DNA of 64,000 nucleotides, from assembly GCA_007119345.1 (NCBI GenBank), contig SKPV01000010.1, positions 1 through 64,000 of the forward strand, written 5' to 3'. The stretch comes from Halovivax sp. (GTDB lineage Archaea; Halobacteriota; Halobacteria; Halobacteriales; Natrialbaceae). Below the pieces are notes generated by a model, which worked only from the letters and a program-made list of their open reading frames with translations, was not told the origin of the DNA and searched no databases. Made by a program: the position numbers and the translations under genes. Of this stretch, positions 17,477 through 28,811 are shown piece by piece (position 1 is the stretch's first letter; the number at the start of each line of letters is the position of its first letter).

Positions 17477-18484
17477 TTACGGGCGTTCCGTCCGCAGGCG
17501 AAACTCCCGTTCGTCGGCGACGCCGGCGATCCCCGCACCCAGCGCGTACGCCACGCGCTCGGCGCTCGCACCCATCCGCTGGACCAGCGGCCGGTCCGGT
17601 TCGAACGCTTCGACCGTCACCTCGTCCCGACCCAGGCGGTCGGCGATCGCGGCTTCGACGTCCTCGCGGGTCCCGAGCTCGTCGACGAGCCCGAGGTCGT
17701 GTGCGCGTGCGCCGAGGTAGATCCTCGCTTCCGTCTCGCGAACGGCGTCGGGATCGAGATCGCGCCCCTCGCTAACTCGGTCGACGAAGTGGTCGTAGTA
17801 TTCGTCGACGATTCCCTGCAGGTACGCACGATCGTCGTCGTCGAGTTCCTTCAACGGCAGGCCGGCGTCCTTGTACTCGCCGGCGGTGAACTGCTCGTAG
17901 TCGAGGCCGATCCGGTCGGCGAGTTCGCTCGCGTTGAGCCGCGAGCCGATGACCCCGATCGATCCGACGATCGATCCCTCTCGGGCCCAGAGTTCGTCGC
18001 AGCCGCTCGCGATCCAGTAGCCCCCGCTGGCGCAGGTGTCGGTCGTGTAGGCGATCGTCGGGCCGTCGAAGCGGTCGGCGGCCAGCCTGATGTCGTCGGA
18101 CGGGACGACCTCCCCGCCCGGCGTGTTGAGCTTCACCAGCAGCGCGTCGACGGAGCCGTCGTCGTTCGCCCGGTCGATCTGCTCGACGAGATCGTCCGCG
18201 CTGGCCGAGTTCGGACGACTGGGTAGCGGTCCGCCCCCGCCGCCGTCGCGCGTGATCGGACCCTCGACGGCGACCTCCGCGACGTCGTACGACGGAACGA
18301 TCGAACGGGCGATGCCACCGGCGACCCTGATGCCGGCGATCACGACGACGAGCGTGATCACGACGCCGAACAGGTCCGTGAGCGTCTCCGGCCAGACGAC
18401 GAACAGCGCCAGGGCGGCGACGGCGACGATCGTCACGCCCACCAGCACCACCGCGAGCCGGCTCAATCGACGGAGGTTATCCAC
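17477..18484 (-). CDS. sppA: S49 signal peptide peptidase (SppA type)
   Basis: GTG 18484 is preferred because GAGGTG precedes it by 6 nt; GTG 18493 is possible. The protein is 335 residues. Two membrane helices (about 10-31 and 36-58) are followed by an S49 domain: VKLNTPGGEVVPSDDI near 117-131, nucleophile Ser153 in CASGGYW, SIVGSIGVIGS, and the general-base Lys205 in AGEYKDAG. The Ser/Lys dyad spacing fits SppA. It should degrade cleaved signal peptides or other membrane peptides, with the active site outside the cytoplasm. Confidence 0.92.
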   Translation of the reverse strand: MDNLRRLSRLAVVLVGVTIVAVAALALFVVWPETLTDLFGVVITLVVVIAGIRVAGGIARSIVPSYDVAEVAVEGPITRDGGGGGPLPSRPNSASADDLVEQIDRANDDGSVDALLVKLNTPGGEVVPSDDIRLAADRFDGPTIAYTTDTCASGGYWIASGCDELWAREGSIVGSIGVIGSRLNASELADRIGLDYEQFTAGEYKDAGLPLKELDDDDRAYLQGIVDEYYDHFVDRVSEGRDLDPDAVRETEARIYLGARAHDLGLVDELGTREDVEAAIADRLGRDEVTVEAFEPDRPLVQRMGASAERVAYALGAGIAGVADEREFRLRTERP

Positions 18485-18866
18485 GGTCGGCACCTCGGAA
18501 CATACGAATGGCTGGGGGGCCCAAGGTGTTAATGACTGCCGTTCCGGCCGCGAGCCGCCGATCGGTGGGCACCGTACGGACCTGCAACAGTCGAGAGTCG
18601 ACGGCCGTCGCATCCGAAGCGTTCGGACTGTTGATCCCCAGGTCGTCCGCGCCGCCGACGATTCGCTCCCACGGTCCGCGGCGACGCCGCGCGGCCGACG
18701 TTCCGTAAGACACCGCTCGGTGCGGAACCGCACCCCGTGACCGACCAACGATTATTTTGTACGACAACGGGTAGAAAATTGTCTGACAGGGTTTTATGCC
18801 GATCCCTCGCATACGGTACTTCTCCCTGTCACGCGACGAGACAGTCAGTGATCGGGGGACGAAATC
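18485..18866. other. Divergent promoter region, no gene
   Basis: Holds the promoter of the minus-strand peptidase (cattaacacc near 18530) and, on the plus strand, a gggttttatgcc element (about 18789-18800) 66-77 bp before the HalOD1 ATG. I see no credible coding sequence in between. Confidence 0.55.
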
Positions 18867-19178
18867 ATGAACGCCACAAACGGTAACTCCCACGGAGCGA
18901 AACCGAAGCCGAGGACCGCGACGACGATCCGACACGACTGGGACGAAGACGATTCGCTCGCCGTCACGATCGTCTCCGCGATCGCCCGCCTCGCGGGTAC
19001 CGAACCGGAGGACGTGCCCCAGCTCTACGAACGGATCGACCCCGACAGCCTGGAAGCGCTGTTCGCGCCGAGTCGACGCGGCGGCGTCCGCAACGGCGGA
19101 CACCTCTGGTTCTCCCTCGACGAATACGGCGTGACCGTCTACGGCGACGGAACCGTCATCGTGCGCCGACTCGAGTGA
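18867..19178 (+). CDS. HalOD1 (halobacterial output domain 1) protein
   Basis: This 103-residue protein consists of one HalOD1 domain. SLAVTIVSAIARLAGTEPED is the first helix region, LYERIDPDSLEALF the invariant IDPD-LE-LF block, then GHLWFSLDEYGVTVYGDGTV the closing beta-hairpin. HalOD1 occurs alone or at the end of haloarchaeal response regulators and sensors, and is thought to be an output module; its target is not established. A second, broken copy lies at 49883-50196. Confidence 0.9.
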   Translation: MNATNGNSHGAKPKPRTATTIRHDWDEDDSLAVTIVSAIARLAGTEPEDVPQLYERIDPDSLEALFAPSRRGGVRNGGHLWFSLDEYGVTVYGDGTVIVRRLE

Positions 19179-19318
19179 ACCGACCATCGACGACGGTCGA
19201 TCCGCCCTCGCTCCAGCCGCGATGCCGACGCCGACCTCGAGATCGGCTGGTCGACCTGCACAGTACCGGACCGATCGGCCCGTTCATCACCGTGCCCGAA
19301 AGAAGGATGACGCCACTC

Positions 19319-19552
19319 GAGACACGACGCTCGGCGATAGATTAGTTCGTGCCGCTCGAGACCCGTCGCTCGGCGGCGTAATAGATCGCATCGGTCGAGA
19401 CCCGTCGCTCGGCGGCGTAATAGATCGCATCGGTCGAGACCCGTCGCTCGGCGGCGTAATAGATCGCATCGGTCGAGACCCGTCGCTCGGCGGAGAAACG
19501 GACGGTGCGAACGGAGACGCGCCGCTCGTCGGCGAATTCGGAAAACGACCTA
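19319..19552. repeat. 39-bp tandem repeat, six copies
   Basis: Units beginning gagac(a/c)c(g)acgctcggcg start at 19319, 19358, 19397, 19436, 19475 and 19514, exactly 39 bp apart. Copies 2-4 are near identical (gagacccgtcgctcggcggc plus taatagatcgcatcggtc); the outer copies are diverged. The unit is 13 codons long, so a frame stays open through it on both strands, but the flanks give no gene. It occupies the gap between the HalOD1 and coiled-coil genes. Confidence 0.93.
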
Positions 19553-19567
19553 CTGACTATTCCGCGA

Positions 19568-20449
19568 TCAGAGCAGCCCCGTCTTCTGGAGCTTCATCAG
19601 GTCCTCGGTGTCGAGGGTCTCGCCCTCCTTGAACTTCTGGTAGATCTCCTCGGCTTCCTCCTTGGCCGCCTCCTTCTTTTTGTCGCGAGCGGACTTGCGC
19701 TGCTCTTCTTCCTGCTTGTCCATCTCGCGGAGACGCTTCTGGACGCGCACGAAGTCCTCGTGGTGCTGGTCGGCGGCCTCCTGGGCCTCGACGAACTTCT
19801 CGTGCATGTCGTCGGCGTCGTCGCGGATGTCGTCGGCCTCGCGGTAGGCCTCGATCATCTGGTTGTGGTGCTCCTGGGCCTGGTCCGCCAGCTCGGTCAC
19901 CTTCTGGTGGTGCTGGGAGGCGTCAGATCGGACTTCCTCGGCTTCCCGGCGGAGGTCCTCGAGTTCGGAGCTACCCTCGAGCTTTTCCTTGCGGTCGGCG
20001 TACTCCTCTCGCTTGGCCTCGATCTTCTCGATGAGTTCGCGTTCCTCCTCGCTGGAGAGGACCTCGGTCTGCTGCTTGAACTCGAGTTGCTCGATGTCCT
20101 CTTTGAGCTCGTCGAGGTCTTTCCCCTCGTCGAGCTCCATGTCGGATTTGAGGTTGTCGACCTTGTCGAAGAGCTCGTTGGCCTTCGCGTTGAGTTCGTT
20201 ACGCCGTTCTTTGTGCTCCTGGACCTGTTCGTTGAGCTCGTCGCGCTTCTCGCGGTGCTCTTGGGCTTCGTCGACCTTCTCGCGCGTCTTCGCGTTGAGG
20301 TCGTCGCGCTTCGAGGCGCGTTCGGAAGCCATCTGGTTCAGCTCGTTTCGCCGGTCTCGCAGTTGACCGGCCTTCTTGATAAGCTGCCCCTTCGATTTGT
20401 TTTCGAGGTCGTCCTCCGTCAGTTCGATGTTCTTCGATTCGTCTACCAT
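19568..20449 (-). CDS. Long coiled-coil protein
   Basis: ATG 20449 (MVDESKNIELTEDDLENKSK) gives 293 residues, almost all charged heptad repeats (RDRRNELNQMASERASKRDD, HREKRDELNEQVQEHKERRN), with a short non-coiled tail. There is no signal peptide or Cys. Homologues in archaea are annotated as coiled-coil proteins and sometimes, misleadingly, as phosphoserine phosphatase; no phosphatase motif is present. A structural or nucleic-acid-associated role is possible. Confidence 0.88.
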   Translation of the reverse strand: MVDESKNIELTEDDLENKSKGQLIKKAGQLRDRRNELNQMASERASKRDDLNAKTREKVDEAQEHREKRDELNEQVQEHKERRNELNAKANELFDKVDNLKSDMELDEGKDLDELKEDIEQLEFKQQTEVLSSEEERELIEKIEAKREEYADRKEKLEGSSELEDLRREAEEVRSDASQHHQKVTELADQAQEHHNQMIEAYREADDIRDDADDMHEKFVEAQEAADQHHEDFVRVQKRLREMDKQEEEQRKSARDKKKEAAKEEAEEIYQKFKEGETLDTEDLMKLQKTGLL

Positions 20450-20689
20450 GTGTTCGTACCTCTGTGCCAAACCCGCACCGGGGACGGCGTCCGCTCGCAT
20501 CGGGCGAGACTTCGGTGAATAAGAGTCCCTGTCATCGATCGTCGAGCGATACGCGCCCAGCCGGTGGCGCTCTGGTATCCCAAGGTACCGTCGCTCGCAA
20601 TTTAAAGCTACCGGTATAGCACCCTGTGAAAACCGTTAGCAAGGGGCTCGACGCGCCTCCCGCCCGCCGACGGCGTCGGGGGCGGGAGC

Positions 20690-22555
20690 TTATAACGGAT
20701 ATCGGTTACGGATCCGACGGTCGCCGACGACGAGTTCCACGAGCAGCTCGTCCGCGTCGCGCGGCGCCGACACCGTTCCGACTTCCGTCCTGGCATACGC
20801 GTCCGCGGAGGCAGCCAGGGAGCCGTCGCGGTCGCCGGCGTGCCACCGGACCGCGGCCTCGACGGCCGCGGCCGTATCGTTGACCAGGTGCAACGTTGCG
20901 GTTTCGCCCGCCGTCGGACGTCCATCGACGACCGTCTGGATCGGTTCGAAAGACTCGGCGAGGGCTTCGTACGCCGGTTTCGCCGTTCCTTCTGCGTCGA
21001 TCACGCCCCGACCGCCGTCGGACGACGCGTCCGCGAGCGCGTCGGCGACGACGATCCCGCAACCACGTCGGCGCAACGACTCGGCAACCGTCTTCAGTAC
21101 CGCGACCTGGTGGGTGCGCGACGATTCGGCGTTGAGGCCGCGTGCGCGAAGCACTCGCGCGTCGAGTTCGCCGATTCCCGCGTCGTCGTCGACTCCCGCG
21201 TCGTCCCGTACCGTCGCCGCGCCGAATCCGACGGCGGCGCGTGCGATCGCCGGGTAGCGTTCCAGCAGCCACTCGACGTCAGACGGATCGAGGTAACCCC
21301 AGCCGGGGGAGATCGCCCACGCGTCCGCGTCGGTCCCCGGCGGACCGGTCACGGGTATCGCGTCGACGTGGGGCGGGAGCGTCGACTCGACCGCCACCCA
21401 CGATCCGGCGGCGTCCGCTCGCCAGGCCCGCCATCTGATCGCGAGTTTCGCTCGCAAGCCCGAACCCAGCGGCGAATCGAAGGGATCGGGTCCGATCTCC
21501 CGGATTCCGAGCGTCGCGAAACTCGGGTGGCGGTCGAAGTGCTCGACCATACGCTCGCCGGTCGCCGCGGCGCGCTCCTGGTCCCCGTCGCTCGGTTCGG
21601 GCAGTCCCTGCCAGACGAGCAGACCCGCTTCGTCGCACGCGTCGTAGACGGCGGACGGCGGGACGTGCGCCGGGAATCGAAGCAGGTTCGCGTTCGCCTC
21701 GGCCGCCCGGTCGACCAGTTCCTGATCGGCGGTGTCCGGAAGAACGGTCAGTCCGCGGGCGCGCAGGCGATGACCGTTGACGACGAACCCGCCCTCGTCC
21801 CGCTCGATACGTCGGAATCCGACGGATCGTTCGATCGAGTCGTCGCCGAACTTCGCCCGCAGGGTGTATCGGTGCTGCGGACCGAGTTTGCCCGGCCACC
21901 ACAGCGACGGATCTCGTACCTCGATGCGTTTTTCGACGCGCACCCGCTCGCCGGCCGCGCCCTCGACCGTCGCGCGCGCCATCGAACCCCCGCCGCGAAA
22001 GCCCTCCGGCCGGAGCGAGAACGTCACGCTGTCGGCGATCGATTCGCCCGCGTCCACCACGAGCGTCGCGTCGAGTACCGCACGGTCGTCCGTCAGTCGA
22101 GGCCGGACGCGGAGATCACGCAGGAACGACGGCGGTCGCCGCGAGACCGACACGCCGCCACGGATGCCAGGGACGGCGGCGTCGGCAACCGCGGCGGTCG
22201 ATTCGATCGCCGCCGTGGCCGCAGACGGTTCGCAGACGATCACGAGCTCGTTCTCCTCGCGCGGGTCGAACTCGAATCGCGCCGGCGTGAACGGGCAGTC
22301 GTGGTCGCCGAGGTATTCGTCGTTGATCCACACGCGCGCGTGGCCACGTACTCCCCGAAATTCGACGATCGCTCGCTCGGTCCCGACCCGACGAGGGTCC
22401 GGAAATCGTCGACGGTAGGCGATCGGCGCGGCCGCGTCGACGAACTGGCTCGATCGCCCGGGCACCGTGACGGGCTCCCACTCCGCGACCGACGGCGGCG
22501 CCTCGTCGTCCGTGGACTCGACGACGCCGCCACTCCACTTGCCAGCCATCATCAC
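20690..22555 (-). CDS. Glycoside hydrolase family 2-like protein
   Basis: This 621-residue protein has the GH2 layout. An N-terminal jelly-roll domain (RRRFPDPRRVGTERAIVEFR, ARVWINDEYLGDHDCPFTPA) and an Ig-like domain (LWWPGKLGPQHRYTL) precede a TIM-barrel region (GFVVNGHRLRARGLTV, ANLLRFPAHVPPSAVYDACD, EAGLLVWQGLPEP). The acid/base site, normally ...NE after HPS, reads HPSFATLGIREIGPDPFD: the Glu is kept but the preceding Asn is Arg. The nucleophile Glu cannot be placed with confidence. It may have altered specificity or be non-catalytic. No signal peptide, so cytoplasmic. Confidence 0.8.
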   Translation of the reverse strand: MMMAGKWSGGVVESTDDEAPPSVAEWEPVTVPGRSSQFVDAAAPIAYRRRFPDPRRVGTERAIVEFRGVRGHARVWINDEYLGDHDCPFTPARFEFDPREENELVIVCEPSAATAAIESTAAVADAAVPGIRGGVSVSRRPPSFLRDLRVRPRLTDDRAVLDATLVVDAGESIADSVTFSLRPEGFRGGGSMARATVEGAAGERVRVEKRIEVRDPSLWWPGKLGPQHRYTLRAKFGDDSIERSVGFRRIERDEGGFVVNGHRLRARGLTVLPDTADQELVDRAAEANANLLRFPAHVPPSAVYDACDEAGLLVWQGLPEPSDGDQERAAATGERMVEHFDRHPSFATLGIREIGPDPFDSPLGSGLRAKLAIRWRAWRADAAGSWVAVESTLPPHVDAIPVTGPPGTDADAWAISPGWGYLDPSDVEWLLERYPAIARAAVGFGAATVRDDAGVDDDAGIGELDARVLRARGLNAESSRTHQVAVLKTVAESLRRRGCGIVVADALADASSDGGRGVIDAEGTAKPAYEALAESFEPIQTVVDGRPTAGETATLHLVNDTAAAVEAAVRWHAGDRDGSLAASADAYARTEVGTVSAPRDADELLVELVVGDRRIRNRYPL

Positions 22556-22736
22556 AACGAGTGAACGCCGACCAGATAGCTGTTCCGACGGTCGATCGGG
22601 GCTGACGGTTCGAGGGCATCGTTTGCGGGTATCGCATCCCGCCGGCGCGCGATCGACCGTCGCCCGGGGACTGCCGTCCCCTCACACCTCGGTCGCGATA
22701 ACAACGCCTTTCCACCCCGCTCACCACACTCTGGGT

Positions 22737-23162
22737 ATGTTCTACGAGCAACGCATGTCGGTCCCCGAAACGCCGGTGGACCTCCGCGCGGAGTACGACG
22801 ATGCGCTGGCGAGCGTCGTCCGCGAGGTCGGCGTCACGGCCGCCGAATCCGGAACGGATGTCGATTCGGAGACACTCGAGTCGCTCGCCGCGGGCGAATC
22901 GCCGCCGCTCTCGGTACGGGAGGCGGCGGAGATACTCGCGCTGCAGGACGGCGAACCGGACGGCGAGACGATCGTCGTGGAGGCGTGCGAGCACCTCCTC
23001 CTCGGCATGTCGACGGCGGTCCTCGACGTCGAAACGCTGGCGAGCCACGTCGCTCTCGACCTCGATCCGAAAGAGATCCAACAGAAGATCGAACGGCGCG
23101 CGCCGATGTCGTTCGACGAGTACGTCCACCTGCAGCACGCGATCGCCGATCGGGCGCCGTAA
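22737..23162 (+). CDS. Small conserved haloarchaeal protein (DUF5791-like)
   Basis: ATG 22737 gives 141 residues beginning MFYEQRMSVPETPVDLRAEY, a start I associate with the haloarchaeal DUF5791 family. It is acidic and helical, with a winged-helix-like region SVREAAEILALQDGE and a C-terminal LASHVALDLDPKEIQQKIE. Function unknown. A 33-bp duplicate of its 3' end follows directly. Confidence 0.75.
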   Translation: MFYEQRMSVPETPVDLRAEYDDALASVVREVGVTAAESGTDVDSETLESLAAGESPPLSVREAAEILALQDGEPDGETIVVEACEHLLLGMSTAVLDVETLASHVALDLDPKEIQQKIERRAPMSFDEYVHLQHAIADRAP

Positions 23163-23250
23163 GAGCAGCACGCGATCGCCGATCGGCCGCCGAAAGCCGT
23201 CGACCGACCGCTGTAACCGTCGGCCGACCGCTGTAACCGTCGACCGGCCG
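23132..23250. repeat. 33-bp duplication of a gene's 3' end plus a 20-bp repeat
   Basis: The last 31 bp of the gene ending at 23162 (gcagcacgcgatcgccgatc and onward) are repeated at 23165, period 33. Then gtcgaccgaccgctgtaacc (23199) recurs with one change at 23219 and partly at 23239, period 20. Confidence 0.85.
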
Positions 23251-23357
23251 CCTCTATTCGACCCGCCGAAGCGCCTGGTCCCGTAACACAGGGGGCGTAC
23301 ATCGGGGCTTCGACGGATATGGGTGGATTGAAATGTGGCCGCTGGCTAAGATTCCTA

Positions 23358-26105
<2,748 letters not shown>

Positions 26106-26195
26106 CCGACCGCTTCCCGTTTTGGAACCCTTCGCGTTCGTCGCCTCCGAAGCCGCGAGCGGTGCCGTTTTGGCCGCCCGGTCCACAGATCACGT

Positions 26196-27092
26196 ATGCG
26201 CGTCGTCATACTCGGGTGCGGGTACGTGGGTCTCGAACTCGGCCGACAGCTCGAAGCGCGGGGTCACGAAGCGATCGGCGTCCGACGGTCGAAGGACGGC
26301 CTCGCGGCGATCGAGGACGCCGGGTTCGCGGCGGTTCGAGCCGACGCGACGGACCCGGACTCGCTGGAGGGAGTGCCGGACGCGGACGCCGTCGTTTTCG
26401 CCGCCAGCAGCGGCGGTCGAGGCGCCGAGACGGCCCGACGGGTCTACGTCGACGGCCTCCGGACGGCGATCGAGCACTTCGGCGAGCGGTCGAACCACCC
26501 GGATCGGCTGATCTACACCTCGTCGACCGGCGTCCACGGCGATCACGACGGGGACTGGGTCGACGAGGAGACGCCCATCGAGCCGACGACGCCCAAGACC
26601 GAGGTGCTCGCCGAGGCAGAGCGGATCGCCCTGGAGCGCGCGCCCGAGTTCGGCGTGGACGGCACCGTCGCACGGTACGCAGGGTTGTACGGTCCGGGTC
26701 GGTATCGCCTGGGGCGGTACCTGGACGGCCCGGTCACGGACGGGTACCTGAACATGGTCCACCGCGAGGACGCCGCCGGCTCGGTCCGCTACCTGCTCGA
26801 GGAGGCCCTCGTCCGTGGAGCGGTGGTCCAGGTGGTCGACGACGAGCCCGTCGACAAGTGGACGTTCGCGGACTGGCTCGCCGACCGCTGCGGCCGAGAA
26901 TCGCCCCCCAAGCGGACGAAGGCCGAGCGCCTGGCCGAAGACGACCTCTCCGAGGCCGCCGAGCGCCGCATTCGAACGAGCAAACGCTGCTCGAACGAGT
27001 TCCTTCGGTCGCTCGGCTACGAGTTCGCGTTCCCCACCTACCGCGAAGGATACCGAGCGGCGGTCGACGGCTACCGGGCGGACTCCGAATGA
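26196..27092 (+). CDS. NAD-dependent epimerase-like (extended SDR) protein
   Basis: This 298-residue protein from ATG 26196 has gccgttttggcc about 27 bp upstream. The Rossmann motif is RVVILGCGYVGLELGRQLEA, followed by LIYTSSTGVHGDHDGDWVDE and VARYAGLYGPGRYRLGRYLD, typical of atypical SDRs such as the YeeZ group. The usual YxxxK is not seen: the equivalent region reads TPKTEVLAEAERIAL. It probably acts on a nucleotide sugar or related small molecule; specificity unknown. Confidence 0.85.
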   Translation: MRVVILGCGYVGLELGRQLEARGHEAIGVRRSKDGLAAIEDAGFAAVRADATDPDSLEGVPDADAVVFAASSGGRGAETARRVYVDGLRTAIEHFGERSNHPDRLIYTSSTGVHGDHDGDWVDEETPIEPTTPKTEVLAEAERIALERAPEFGVDGTVARYAGLYGPGRYRLGRYLDGPVTDGYLNMVHREDAAGSVRYLLEEALVRGAVVQVVDDEPVDKWTFADWLADRCGRESPPKRTKAERLAEDDLSEAAERRIRTSKRCSNEFLRSLGYEFAFPTYREGYRAAVDGYRADSE

Positions 27093-27250
27093 GCTGGTAG
27101 ATCGTCACTTACCGGGCAAAATCCGAGCGAGTCGTCGAGAAATTATCGAAAATCCGACGGACGGCGACGAGTTCGCGACGGACGCGGGCGGGGGACGGCC
27201 GATCCGTCGAACGGGGGAACTTTCATGGTCGGTGACTCGGAGAGTCAGAT

Positions 27251-28453
27251 ATGGACGTACGGTTCGCGGGTTCGACCGTCGACGATCCGGCCGGTCGGCA
27301 GGTACCGGCGGTCGAGACGGCCACGGAGACCCTCGGGGCCGTGGATCCGCTCTTGCTCTCTGCCGGGGTGCTCGGGGTCGCGCTGATCACCATCGCCGGC
27401 TGGTGGCTCGTCCGGTGGCTTCGTCGGCCCCCCGGCGTACGCCTCCAGCGGGTACTGGCCGGCCGCGACGAGGTCGCGATCCTGATGCATCCGAATCCGG
27501 ATCCGGACGCGATGGCGTGTGCCATGGGCGTCGCGCGCGTCGCAGAGACGGTGGATACGGAGACGACGCTCCAGTATCCGGGCCAAATTCGCCACCAGGA
27601 GAACCGAGCCTTCCGGACGGTGCTCGACCTCGACCTGGAACAGATCGAGTCAAAATCGGAACTCGCGGCCGATGACGTCGTCCTCGTCGATCACAACACG
27701 GCCCGGGGATTCACCGGCGCGCAATCGGTCGAGCCGATCGCCGTTATCGATCACCACCCCGGGAACGGTGCCGGCACGGAGTTCACCGACGTCCGATCCG
27801 AGTACGGCGCCGCTTCCACGATCTTCGCCGAGTACCTCCGGGAGATCGGCGCGACCCTCGAGGCGGAGGTCGAAGAGGGAGGCGCTGACGGCCCGCTCGT
27901 CTCCGAGGCGCTCGCGACGGGATTGCTCTACGGCATCCAGTCCGACACCAATCAGCTGACCAAAGGGTGCACCGAGGCCGAGTTCGACGCCGCCGCGTTC
28001 CTGTTCCGGGGGATCGACGAGGATCTCCTCGACCGGATCGCCAATCCGCAGGTTTCGGACGAAGTGCTCCAGACGAAAGCGGAGGCCATCCTGAACAAGC
28101 GGGTCGACGGCTCGTTCGCCATCTGCGACGTCGGCGAGACGGGAAACGTCGACGCCATCCCGCAGGCGGCGGACGAGCTGATGCACCTGGAAGGCGTCAC
28201 CGCCGTCGTCGTCTTCGGCGAGCACGACGGAACGCTGCACCTCTCTGGGCGGTCCCGCGACGATCGGGTCCACATGGGGGAAACGCTCCGACACGCGGTG
28301 AGCGACATTCCGATGGCGTCTGCCGGCGGACACGCGCGCATGGGAGGCGGTCAGCTCTCGGTCGAACACATGAACGGAATCGGCCCGTCCGACGGGATCA
28401 GCAAGAGCGATTTCGAAGCCCGACTGTTCTCTTCGCTATCGGGCGAGCGGTGA
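27251..28453 (+). CDS. Membrane-anchored DHH phosphoesterase
   Basis: This 400-residue protein has one membrane helix near 35-55 (LLLSAGVLGVALITIAGWWL). The DHH domain follows: HPNPDPDA near 80, VLVDHNTARG, the signature DHH in VIDHHPGNG, and SDTN (GIQSDTNQLT). DHHA1 comes near the end (SAGGHARMGGGQLS). The metal ligands (His/Asp of motif I, Asp, His-His, Asp) are all in place. Such enzymes cleave linear oligonucleotides or cyclic dinucleotides; membrane tethering suggests nucleotide signalling (GdpP-like) but there is no PAS/GGDEF. Confidence 0.88.
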   Translation: MDVRFAGSTVDDPAGRQVPAVETATETLGAVDPLLLSAGVLGVALITIAGWWLVRWLRRPPGVRLQRVLAGRDEVAILMHPNPDPDAMACAMGVARVAETVDTETTLQYPGQIRHQENRAFRTVLDLDLEQIESKSELAADDVVLVDHNTARGFTGAQSVEPIAVIDHHPGNGAGTEFTDVRSEYGAASTIFAEYLREIGATLEAEVEEGGADGPLVSEALATGLLYGIQSDTNQLTKGCTEAEFDAAAFLFRGIDEDLLDRIANPQVSDEVLQTKAEAILNKRVDGSFAICDVGETGNVDAIPQAADELMHLEGVTAVVVFGEHDGTLHLSGRSRDDRVHMGETLRHAVSDIPMASAGGHARMGGGQLSVEHMNGIGPSDGISKSDFEARLFSSLSGER

Positions 28454-28542
28454 ACGGACGAGGAGACGCTCGACGGGGCGAGTGGCCGGACGCGCGAACG
28501 GGCCGAACTCTCGCCGCGCTCGCGTTCGGAACGCGAGACCGC

Positions 28543-28713
28543 TCAGCGGATCTCCTTCCACTCTTTGCCGCAGTCCGGACAGCGCCTGATCGTCGTGATC
28601 GAGTCGGGATCGTTCTCCGTCTTCAGCGATTTCTCGCAGTCCGCGCAGGTGATCCGCTCGTAGGTGTCTTTGACCAATTCGCCCTCGCGCAGTGCCTTCC
28701 GGATCGATTTCAT
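28543..28713 (-). CDS. HVO_0758-like small zinc-finger protein
   Basis: A 56-residue protein read from ATG 28713: it begins MKSIRKALREGELVKDTYER, with knuckles CADC near residue 24 and CPDC near 46, and ends GKEWKEIR. The start, two CxxC pairs and terminal EWKEI match the haloarchaeal HVO_0758-type zinc-finger protein. It probably binds one zinc ion and works in regulation or RNA/protein contacts. It lies between the DHH gene and the MFS gene, convergent with the former. Confidence 0.85.
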   Translation of the reverse strand: MKSIRKALREGELVKDTYERITCADCEKSLKTENDPDSITTIRRCPDCGKEWKEIR

Positions 28714-28811
28714 GTTCCGGCGTTACGAAGGAGGGGGAGAAAAAGACCGGGGTCAGGCGGTTGCCATTTCGATTCGAAACCTTTGATTCGGTCGGCCCCC
28801 ACCGCCGAGAC

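Noticed and set aside
15985..17571. 528-residue form of the DUF373 protein
   Set aside because: The added 143 residues are repeat-derived and Arg/Ser-rich; the family begins at MTTLVVCLDRSDD (GTG 17142).
19222..19632. 136-residue plus-strand protein across the 39-bp repeats
   Set aside because: It exists only because the repeat unit is 13 codons; flanking sequence has no coding character.
20840..22564. 574-residue plus-strand frame
   Set aside because: Antisense of the GH2-like gene; composition Arg-rich with no recognisable domain.
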